A stretch of 64,000 bases of DNA from NCBI GenBank assembly GCA_900199555.1, contig FZQZ01000001.1, positions 434,001 through 498,000 of the forward strand, in the 5' to 3' direction. A model generated the notes under the pieces. That model ran no database searches. It was not told where the DNA came from and saw only the letters and a list, made by a program, of their open reading frames with translations. Position 1 is the stretch's first letter. Every line of letters starts with the position of its first letter. Below, piece by piece: positions 24,620 to 31,554 of the stretch. A program made the position numbers and the translations under genes. This stretch comes from Prevotellaceae bacterium MN60 (lineage in GTDB: Bacteria; Bacteroidota; Bacteroidia; Bacteroidales; Bacteroidaceae).

Positions 24620-24683
24620 CAACAATGAAGTTTGTGAAAACTTAACAAGATTTATTCTATCAATAACTTAAAACAATAAGAAA

Positions 24684-25709
24684 ATGAGGAAAAACAGATT
24701 ATTATGGTTGTTTGCCACCATCATGATGTGTGGTGTGATGATGACAGGGCTGACATCGTGCAGCGACAGTGATGACAACAAGAGTGACAATCAGAAGAGA
24801 GTGGTTGTGTTGCTTCCCGACGATTCCAGCATAGAACGATGGGGCATAGACAAGGCAAACCTGGAGTCTGTGATGGCTACGTATGGTTTCAAGGCCGCGT
24901 TCCACGTAGCTCCCGAGACAGCAGAGGGTGCGATGCTACAGGTTAGTCAGCTTAGAGATGCCATCAACGACGGAGTAAAATATGTCGTGCTGACAGCCAT
25001 TGACTATAAGAAAATCAATGAGTCCGGTCTGTTGGAGCAGCACCCCGACGTCAAGGTGGTATGCCACGACCGCTTTATCCTTGACAACCCGCACATAGCT
25101 TATGTCTCTTCTACCGACACGAAGGAGGTTGGACGTACTCAGGCATTGTTCCTTCTCAATCATTTTCACTCTTCGGGCAAGTCGTCCATGACCATTGAAA
25201 TCCTTGAAGGTCCTCAGACCGATGCCAACGCCAAGGATTATTATGAAGGAGCCATGGAACTGCTCAAAAAATACATTGACAGCGGAAAACTGGTGGTAAA
25301 GAGTGGCAAGAAGGAATATAACGATGTGAAGTCTGACAGTTGGACTGTTGCCGATGGTAAGAAAGCCATGAAAGACCGTCTTGCCAGCTACGCAGAAGGT
25401 GAGTGTCCCGACATGGTTCTGTCAGCAATTGACAATATAGCTCAGGGAGCCATTGAGGCACTGGAGGAAGCAGGTATTACAAATATGCCGGTGATCACTG
25501 GTCAGGACAACAATGCTATGGCGCAGGCCAACATCAAGAACGGCAAGCAGACTATGACCATTGACAAGAACCTGAAGGACATGGCGTACAACACAGCAAT
25601 GATTGTAAATAGCCTGATATCCAATTCTCCGGTTCATACCAGTCAAACTATCTCCAACATTCCGGTAATCTACTCTAAGATTACCATTAAGACAAAAGAC
25701 AACTCTTAG
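24684..25709 (+). CDS. Periplasmic sugar-binding lipoprotein (Peripla_BP type)
   Basis: 341 residues. Lipoprotein signal (MRKNRLLWLFATIMMCGVMM, then LTSC with the lipid-bearing Cys at 26). The mature protein has the two-lobe fold of the ribose/galactose-binding family (KRVVVLLPDDSSIERWGIDK; AYVSSTDTKEVGRTQAL; MVLSAIDNIAQGAIEALEEA; PVITGQDNNAMAQ). It is normally the capture protein of a sugar ABC importer or the ligand partner of a hybrid sensor. No permease, ATPase or sensor gene is adjacent, so it is an orphan here. Two promoters precede it. Confidence 0.85.
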   Translation: MRKNRLLWLFATIMMCGVMMTGLTSCSDSDDNKSDNQKRVVVLLPDDSSIERWGIDKANLESVMATYGFKAAFHVAPETAEGAMLQVSQLRDAINDGVKYVVLTAIDYKKINESGLLEQHPDVKVVCHDRFILDNPHIAYVSSTDTKEVGRTQALFLLNHFHSSGKSSMTIEILEGPQTDANAKDYYEGAMELLKKYIDSGKLVVKSGKKEYNDVKSDSWTVADGKKAMKDRLASYAEGECPDMVLSAIDNIAQGAIEALEEAGITNMPVITGQDNNAMAQANIKNGKQTMTIDKNLKDMAYNTAMIVNSLISNSPVHTSQTISNIPVIYSKITIKTKDNS

Positions 25710-25729
25710 TATCACGTGCATCAAACACA

Positions 25730-25758
25730 TAGGGGGGAGGGGTCAAACCTCCCCCCTA
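25730..25758 (+). terminator. Strong G/C hairpin after the binding protein
   Basis: Perfect 11-base stem taggggggagg / cctcccccctA with a seven-base loop, 21 bases after the stop codon. There is no T-run directly after the stem, so it may act as a block or RNA stabiliser as much as a terminator. Confidence 0.6.
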
Positions 25759-25806
25759 AATATTAGGGTGGCTCTTTGCACTGTACCTCAAAGATGAGCT
25801 ATTTTT

Positions 25807-26184
25807 TTACTTCGCTTCAGCTATCACCTCTATCTCTACCAGCGCCCCTTTAGGCAACGTCTTCACCGCCACGGCAGAGCGTGCGGGATAAGGCTCTGTG
25901 AAGAACTCCGCATATACGCCATTCATCTCGGCAAAGTCGCCCATATCCGCCATAAACACCGTAGTCTTCACCACGTTGTCCATTGCCAGCCCCTCCTCTT
26001 CCAGAATGGCCTTCACATTGTTCAGCGACTGTCTTGTCTGTTCCTTTATCCCCCCTTCGGCAAACGCCCCTGTTGCGGGATCGATGGGAATCTGTCCAGA
26101 GGTATATACCAAGTTTCCCACTCTGATAGCCTGACTATACGGCCCAATGGCAGCAGGCGCCTTCTTTGTGCTAATTACTTTCAT
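25807..26184 (-). CDS. ridA: RidA family enamine/imine deaminase
   Basis: 125 residues. It hydrolyses reactive enamine/imine intermediates such as 2-aminoacrylate made by pyridoxal-phosphate enzymes. Signature segments: GPYSQAIRVGNLVYTSGQIP (14-33), the conserved Arg in PARSAVAV near 105 and a Glu in LVEIEVIA near 120. Length and motifs match the family. It is a single-gene unit on the minus strand. Confidence 0.95.
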   Translation of the reverse strand: MKVISTKKAPAAIGPYSQAIRVGNLVYTSGQIPIDPATGAFAEGGIKEQTRQSLNNVKAILEEEGLAMDNVVKTTVFMADMGDFAEMNGVYAEFFTEPYPARSAVAVKTLPKGALVEIEVIAEAK

Positions 26185-26224
26185 TTTTGTGCTTTAGTTA
26201 AAATGTCTGTGTATAACTATGCGA

Positions 26225-26256
26225 CAAAAGTACAAACTATTTTCCATATCTCCAAA
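26225..26256 (-). promoter_or_regulatory. Promoter of ridA
   Basis: On the minus strand: TTTG (plus-strand CAAA at 26253-26256), 20 bases, TACTTTTG (CAAAAGTA at 26225-26232). Confidence 0.7.
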
Positions 26257-26300
26257 TAGAATATGCGGAAACAGCATCAAGAGGTGGCAGATGCATCAAA

Positions 26301-26327
26301 AAAAGGGAAGCGTTTTGCTTCCCTTTT
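26301..26327 (-). terminator. Terminator after the smalltalk peptide gene
   Basis: Stem aaaagggaagc / gcttccctttt with a five-base loop and A-run/T-run on both sides, so it can work in both directions. Six bases past the peptide's stop codon. Confidence 0.75.
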
Positions 26328-26332
26328 AATGG

Positions 26333-26434
26333 TCAATGCGCAATGCAGCTTGTTGTTGTCAGCGCTGTTACTGCTGCTGTAGCTGCTGCGATGACGATAC
26401 GTAGGATTGTTTCCCAAATCGAATTCTTTTTCAT
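26333..26434 (-). CDS. Smalltalk protein (33-residue membrane peptide)
   Basis: Encodes MKKNSIWETILRIVIAAATA followed by AVTALTTTSCIAH. The pattern of a short basic start, a Trp, one Ala/Thr-rich membrane segment and a terminal Cys region matches the Bacteroidetes family annotated as 'smalltalk protein'; its function is unknown. It lies 52 bases past the abiH stop on the same strand, with its own terminator, so it may be the last gene of the restriction operon transcript or an independent unit. Confidence 0.75.
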   Translation of the reverse strand: MKKNSIWETILRIVIAAATAAVTALTTTSCIAH

Positions 26435-26485
26435 CGCACAGGGGGACTGTTCCGCTGTGCTACTATTCTGCGAAAATCTATTTCT

Positions 26486-27691
26486 CTATTGTCTTGTCAG
26501 TGGCTCACAATAAGTTTTGTTTACCATTTTATCTCTCATCAGTTTCATGTCTGTAAAGTTTCGGCAGATATTCATCGTTAAATCCGAATAGTTATCTTTG
26601 CCATTCTTTTTTATATAGTAGTAAGGTTTTATTGATATACAATTGGGATGTTCAAATATTGTATTCAGCAATGTGCGATCTGAATTACCACACGAATGCC
26701 CCATGATTACAACTTGATAAGGTTGAGCATCAATGAAGGCAAGTAACCTTCGATAGCTTTCTTCCTCTAAATATTTGATAGATTTAATGTTGCTTAAACA
26801 GTTATTGTCGTTTTTATTTTGTAGAGCCTTATAATTCTCGTCTAGTTCATCTCCATAGCCAAAGATAACACCTGATGGTTTTTCAATTTTTCCATGTATA
26901 TAGTTGATGAATCCCAAATCTTCGTTATGATATAATTGGGCGAAATGAGTATAATTAAAGCTTAATAGCATCACAGCATCAGGATACATATAATGGCGTG
27001 GAATATCAGTAAAAGGAACTCTTCCTGCTTTATAATTCTTACGGAAAGAAGCAATTTCATTATCAAAGATTTCTTCATTTAATCCATATCGATGTATTTT
27101 GCTTTTCACAATACTATCATTCTGCTCTATCCACGAGTTTACATATTCTTTTAGGAGATGCCTAGATGCAATAGACATTTCATCCAGTTTTATTGGTGCA
27201 TACATCTTATTCTTTATATTTTCGTTGATAGATACTTCTTGCTTATCTATGTATGTCAAATACTCTATTAATCGTTCTTTTAGATATTGAAGATGGGCAT
27301 TTAACTCCTTTACTTTGTTTATATTATCAACAAAAGCATATTCTTTCAACAAGTCATAGTATTCATTTTCAATATCCACCCATCCTTTAGTCTGAACGCT
27401 CTTGTTTATTCTTTCAAATAAAGGACTAAACTCTATATCAATGTCACCTTCCTTATTAATAAAGAATTTATATATATCTTTTTCTTCTTCAGAATGAAAT
27501 AAATAATATTTACCCCAATAATCTAGTTCGTGATTTGTGACTTTACATAACTCGTCCTCATATGTATCTATTGATTTTGTGAGCATATGAGCCACTACAC
27601 GCTTCCAATACCAATATATAAAGTTTTCGTACTTTGTCTTAAGATTGTGTGCACAATCGAATCCATTACCTATGAGTATAAGTCTGTTCAT
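26486..27691 (-). CDS. AbiH-like abortive infection protein
   Basis: 401 residues. The N-terminal MNRLILIGNGFDCAHNLKTK is the hallmark of the AbiH family (a Rossmann-like loop IGNGFD-x-HG/N-L-x-T-x-Y), and the C-terminal VVIMGHSCGNSDRTLLN matches the family's GHS-x(2)-DR motif. AbiH of Lactococcus aborts phage growth; biochemistry is not established to my knowledge. It lies four bases after hsdS and is thus the last gene of the restriction operon, indicating a combined defence unit. Confidence 0.88.
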   Translation of the reverse strand: MNRLILIGNGFDCAHNLKTKYENFIYWYWKRVVAHMLTKSIDTYEDELCKVTNHELDYWGKYYLFHSEEEKDIYKFFINKEGDIDIEFSPLFERINKSVQTKGWVDIENEYYDLLKEYAFVDNINKVKELNAHLQYLKERLIEYLTYIDKQEVSINENIKNKMYAPIKLDEMSIASRHLLKEYVNSWIEQNDSIVKSKIHRYGLNEEIFDNEIASFRKNYKAGRVPFTDIPRHYMYPDAVMLLSFNYTHFAQLYHNEDLGFINYIHGKIEKPSGVIFGYGDELDENYKALQNKNDNNCLSNIKSIKYLEEESYRRLLAFIDAQPYQVVIMGHSCGNSDRTLLNTIFEHPNCISIKPYYYIKKNGKDNYSDLTMNICRNFTDMKLMRDKMVNKTYCEPLTRQ

Positions 27692-27695
27692 AGTC

Positions 27696-29195
27696 TTACT
27701 TCTTTAATTTATCAATCTCACCAAGCACTTGTTCCAGTTTCTCCACAATGCGATGTTGCTCGGCAAGGGGAGGAATTGGTAATACAAGATTCATTAATTT
27801 CTGACGTGATAAATTCCAAAATGCTTGTCCAGACTTATTAGCTATTGACTGACAATATGTGTTATAATATGCAGATTGAAAGTAATATAACAAGTATTTC
27901 GAGAAAATATCATTTCTATAAAATGGTAATAGGTATAAGACGAATCCACCTGCTACTATATCAGAATGATCTTCTTCTATTAATGCAGTTTTACCTAGAT
28001 GCTCTAAACTGGTTACTGCTGGTGTTATGAAAGTATTCTTCTGAAGAGTAAGATTGGGCTTCTTTATGTATTCTGGCGCAATCATTACATCATCAACTTT
28101 CGTACACCATGAACCATTTTGAATATTTCCACCTCTTAAGACCCTTATGGGACTATTTACTCTCTTTTCTAAGTCTCCTTTACTATAAGACAACCCTGTT
28201 TGATTACTTACTAATTCCCCTAGTCTTTCCCATCTCCAACTCTCAGGAATCTCAAAAGGTATCTCGTCCTCAGCGATGGGTGTTTCGATGAGGTCTTTCT
28301 TTTTAAGTTTGCCTTCCTTTACGAGGCGCTCTTTCTCTGCACGGATGCGCTGCAGCAATGCGCTTGCAGGCTCATCGTTGGGGTCTTGGGGTACAAGGCG
28401 GCCTTCGATTGCTTCTTGCAGAATGCTCTTCTTCAGTTTCTCAGGCAATTCCTCATTCAGCTTATTCAGCTTTTCTTGTGCCTTGCCATATTCCTCTACC
28501 TTTGGCATCAACTCTTCTATCTTTTCCACAATGCGCTTTTGCTCTGCAAGAGGAGGAAGAGCAAATGGAAATGCAATAATCTTCTCTCTTGAGATATTAG
28601 GCTGAGCACCACCTTCCCCCATTTCCGTGAAAGTTTTCTTGCACACTAACAAATAATATAGGAGATATTTATTATAAATGATATATGGCGTACAAGCACA
28701 GCATGCTTGATTCGTTGTTAATTCTATTCCAGCAATTGCAACCTTACCAATAGTTGCTCCATACATAGCAATAAGAACATCACCCTTTTGACACATACGA
28801 AGAGAGCATTTTTCCAAGGCTTTTTCTGTCACCTTAATCTCGGAATCATATACATATCCATTGTTAAGTTCTCCAGTTCTTAACCAGGGTATAGTTCCAT
28901 TATCGTAGAACTCAGAATTGCCTTTTGCTGGTGTAGCACCTGCTCCCCAACTTCCAATCCATCCAAGTTTGCACCACTCCCAACTCTCAGGAATCTCAAA
29001 AGGAATTTCGTCCTCGGAGATTTGTTTCTCTTCGAGGTCTTTCTTTTTGAGTTTGCCTTCCTTTACCAGTTGTTGCTTCTCCTTGCGAATACGGTCAAGC
29101 AATACTGATGCAGGCTCATCATTAGGGTCTTGAGGAACAAGGCGGCCTTGGATGGCTTCTTGTAATATGGCGTTCTTTAATTGTTGTGCGGTCAT
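27696..29195 (-). CDS. hsdS: Type I restriction specificity subunit HsdS
   Basis: 499 residues with two target-recognition domains (about 75-215 and 325-470), each preceded by a nearly identical helical conserved region (first copy about 1-70: ILQEAIQGRLVPQDPNDEPA ... SEDEIPFEIPESWEW; second about 252-325) and followed by a coiled-coil dimer spacer (PPLAEQKRIVEKIEELMPKV; PPLAEQHRIVEKLEQVLGEI). It defines the DNA site of the methylase and restriction complex. The ATG overlaps the stop codon of the four-helix protein gene (atga). Confidence 0.96.
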   Translation of the reverse strand: MTAQQLKNAILQEAIQGRLVPQDPNDEPASVLLDRIRKEKQQLVKEGKLKKKDLEEKQISEDEIPFEIPESWEWCKLGWIGSWGAGATPAKGNSEFYDNGTIPWLRTGELNNGYVYDSEIKVTEKALEKCSLRMCQKGDVLIAMYGATIGKVAIAGIELTTNQACCACTPYIIYNKYLLYYLLVCKKTFTEMGEGGAQPNISREKIIAFPFALPPLAEQKRIVEKIEELMPKVEEYGKAQEKLNKLNEELPEKLKKSILQEAIEGRLVPQDPNDEPASALLQRIRAEKERLVKEGKLKKKDLIETPIAEDEIPFEIPESWRWERLGELVSNQTGLSYSKGDLEKRVNSPIRVLRGGNIQNGSWCTKVDDVMIAPEYIKKPNLTLQKNTFITPAVTSLEHLGKTALIEEDHSDIVAGGFVLYLLPFYRNDIFSKYLLYYFQSAYYNTYCQSIANKSGQAFWNLSRQKLMNLVLPIPPLAEQHRIVEKLEQVLGEIDKLKK

Positions 29196-29938
29196 CGTGT
29201 TCTTTTCAACTTTTCTATTTCTTCTTTCTGCTCTTGGTATGCCTTGAGGGCGCGCTGCTTCAAGTCCTCATATTTAGCTTTCCACTCTGCGACTTCCGCT
29301 TGCGCCTGCGTCAGTTGCTGTTGCAGGGCTGGTACAGTCTGCTCTAATTCAGCGAGGCGCTTGTCTTGCTGCTGACGATAGCCCGTGCGAGCAGCATGCA
29401 TACGCTCCTTGATGCCTCCTTGAGTGACAAAGGTCTTCTCCAGGCTCTCCATGTATTTGTTCATCATGGTGTCCACCTGAAAGCATAGCGTCAGGCCTAC
29501 ATTCGCCATCTCTTCTGCTGACCACTGCTGGAAATAGGGCTCGTAGTCGCTGAGCTGGTTGTGGCTCTTGGTGAAGTCCTGCATAGGCTGAAAACGCTCA
29601 TCATCAGGAGTCCACTGTTTCAGCTGTCTTGACTTCAGATAGTCTTCATAGTCTTGTCGCAGCTCTCCTATACTACTTCTGGCAACATTCAATAGTTTCA
29701 GTTCCATCTCGGTAGATGTCTTACCGTCTTCCGAGCCCTCCACAATGTTCTGCTTTCCTGAGCGTGCAGCCTGTACCATCTGGTCAACAGTGCGGTCGCC
29801 GTATTGTGGCAGAAAGCGCTCACAAAAGACGTAAGTCATCTGGTAGAGCACTTCCGATTTCTGATAGAACCAGAGGTCTTGCCACTTTGGCACTTGGCGA
29901 AAGATGCTCTTGAAGGGCTTTTCGCTACTTTTTGCCAT
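29192..29938 (-). CDS. Four-helix-bundle suffix-domain protein within the restriction operon
   Basis: 248 residues. An N-terminal four-helix bundle of the S23/Avd-like type (about 15-115; WQDLWFYQKSEVLYQMTYVF, then GDRTVDQMVQAARSGKQNIV and EGSEDGKTS) is followed by the suffix domain (about 125-195; GGIKERMHAARTGYRQQQD) and a long coiled coil (about 190-245). Avd-type bundles bind nucleic acid in diversity-generating systems, but no reverse transcriptase is present. The gene overlaps hsdM by 14 bases and hsdS by four, so it is translated as part of the restriction operon. A second, interrupted homologue lies at 55562-56233. Confidence 0.85.
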   Translation of the reverse strand: MAKSSEKPFKSIFRQVPKWQDLWFYQKSEVLYQMTYVFCERFLPQYGDRTVDQMVQAARSGKQNIVEGSEDGKTSTEMELKLLNVARSSIGELRQDYEDYLKSRQLKQWTPDDERFQPMQDFTKSHNQLSDYEPYFQQWSAEEMANVGLTLCFQVDTMMNKYMESLEKTFVTQGGIKERMHAARTGYRQQQDKRLAELEQTVPALQQQLTQAQAEVAEWKAKYEDLKQRALKAYQEQKEEIEKLKRTR

Positions 29939-31517
29939 GGGTGGGATTCTTTTTTATAGTTTTTATAGTATCTATAGTATTTATAGGGGCTATAGGATCT
30001 ATAGAAGCTATAGGATCTATAGAGTCTATTCCTAGGAGCTGCTGTATCTCTGCCAGCGTCTGGTCTATTTTAGCGTCAAGGGCGGTGCGCTGGGCGTGAT
30101 AGCGCTTGAGCAGTTCTTCAGGGTGCAGTACCTCTTCTTCCTCTTTAGGGAATTTGCACTGGTCGAAGTTCAAGCCGAGGTCTAAAAGCTCTTGGGCAGA
30201 GAAGCAGCGTGACTTCTCGTCGCCAGCCTCAGCATCAATAATCTCTGTGCGGTTGTTCCACCACTCTTCCATAGGCTTGCAATGACTCAGCAGCATGGGC
30301 TTGGTCTTAGAGAAGTGCTTATAGCCCTCTGGCATATCCATGCGATAGAACCATGTTTCCTTGGTGCTGAAGCCCTCTGCTGCACCTTCAGCCTTCTCGT
30401 TGGTAAAGAAGAGTATGTTGGTAGCAATAGAGGTATAGGGAGCAAAGATGCTGCCTGGCAAGCGAACGATGGTATGCAAGTTGAACTCGCGCAACAGTTT
30501 CTCCTTGATGGCGAGCTTGGCATTATCCGTACCAAACAGGAAACCATCGGGCAGGATGACTGCTGCACGGCCATTCTTAGCCAAGCGATACTGAATAACT
30601 ACCATAAAGAGGTCGGCAGTCTCGCTGGAACAGAGGTCGGAGGGGAAGTGGCGCTTCACATCATTCTTCTCATTACCACCATAGGGCGGGTTCATCAAGA
30701 TGACATCAAACTTGTCATCGTCAGTATAGTTCAGCACATCTTTGGTCAGCGAGTTGCCGTGATTAACCTGTGGTGAATCAATATCGTGCAACAGCATGTT
30801 AGTGACACAAAGCATGTAAGGGAACTGTTTCTTCTCGATGCCATAGATGGACTGAGCATAGGCTTCTCTATCCTCGGCGGTCTTTACCTGCTTGTCGAGG
30901 GCTTTAAGCCATGAGGTCAGGAAGCCACCCGTACCACAAGCGAAGTCTGCCATGCGCTCGCCAATCTTAGGCTGGATAATCTCTGCCATGAAGTCTGTCA
31001 AAGCACGAGGTGTATAGAACTCACCAGCAGAACCAGCAGACTGCATCTCTTTCAGGATGGTTTCATAGATTTCGCCAAAGGCATGACTCTCTTCATAGCT
31101 GCTCAGGTCGAGGGCATCAATGACATTGAGCAACTGGCGCAGCAGCACGCCATCCTTCATATACTGGTTGGCATCCTCGAAGGTGGCACGAACAATGGCA
31201 CTACGCATAGGAGTATCGGGATTAACTTCCAGACTCTTAAGCGTAGGAAAGAGCGTATTATCAACAAAGTTCAGCAACTTGTCGGCAGTCATGGCCTCGC
31301 CAGTGCCGTCGTCTTTAGCCCAGTTGCGCCAACGACATTCCTCAGGTATGAATGAATGGTAGTTATCCTCGTTGAATTCCCAATCGTTTTCTTTCTCATC
31401 ATATACTTTCAGAAACAGCATCCATGCTATTTGTTCTATTCGCTGGGCATCGCCATTGATACCCGCATCGTTACGCATGATGTTTCTGACGTTCTTTACA
31501 AAGTTTGTTAGTGCCAT
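29925..31517 (-). CDS. hsdM: Type I DNA methyltransferase subunit HsdM
   Basis: 530 residues. Adenine-N6 methylase: AdoMet site FACGTGGFL near 197-205, catalytic NPPYGG near 280. The N-terminal helical domain (1-150) has MLFLKVYDEKE. Modifies the site chosen by HsdS and forms the core of the restriction complex. The C-terminal 35 residues are a low-complexity tripeptide repeat (see 29952-30032) ending KKNPTHGKK, beyond the usual family end; the stop codon lies inside the next gene. It follows hsdR by 37 bases, which hold a gttgaac-type repeat. Confidence 0.96.
   Translation of the reverse strand: MALTNFVKNVRNIMRNDAGINGDAQRIEQIAWMLFLKVYDEKENDWEFNEDNYHSFIPEECRWRNWAKDDGTGEAMTADKLLNFVDNTLFPTLKSLEVNPDTPMRSAIVRATFEDANQYMKDGVLLRQLLNVIDALDLSSYEESHAFGEIYETILKEMQSAGSAGEFYTPRALTDFMAEIIQPKIGERMADFACGTGGFLTSWLKALDKQVKTAEDREAYAQSIYGIEKKQFPYMLCVTNMLLHDIDSPQVNHGNSLTKDVLNYTDDDKFDVILMNPPYGGNEKNDVKRHFPSDLCSSETADLFMVVIQYRLAKNGRAAVILPDGFLFGTDNAKLAIKEKLLREFNLHTIVRLPGSIFAPYTSIATNILFFTNEKAEGAAEGFSTKETWFYRMDMPEGYKHFSKTKPMLLSHCKPMEEWWNNRTEIIDAEAGDEKSRCFSAQELLDLGLNFDQCKFPKEEEEVLHPEELLKRYHAQRTALDAKIDQTLAEIQQLLGIDSIDPIASIDPIAPINTIDTIKTIKKNPTHGKK
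29952..30032 (-). repeat. Nine-base tandem repeat encoding the HsdM tail
   Basis: Nine consecutive units of the form nnntatagn (for example atctatagt, ggctatagg, atctataga); the last is degenerate (gtctattcc). On the minus strand they encode tripeptides of the form x-(S/P/T)-I, giving DSIDPIASIDPIAP and NTIDTIKTI at the HsdM C-terminus. The core ctatag is palindromic. The array ends 14 bases before the start codon of the four-helix gene. Confidence 0.9.
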
Positions 31518-31525
31518 TTATATTA

Positions 31526-31553
31526 ATTGAACAGTGAACATTGAACATTGATA
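31526..31553. repeat. gttgaac-type repeat between hsdR and hsdM
   Basis: attgaacagtgaacattgaa and the following cattgata are degenerate copies of the tgaacgttgaacgt array seen at 21622-21868 and 58331-58370. It fills almost the whole hsdR-hsdM gap and may contribute an RNA hairpin between the two coding regions. Confidence 0.5.
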
Positions 31554-31554
31554 A

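Noticed and set aside
29192..29938. Diversity-generating retroelement based on the Avd-like four-helix protein
   Set aside because: No reverse transcriptase, template repeat or variable-repeat target in the window; the suffix-domain type is distinct from Avd.
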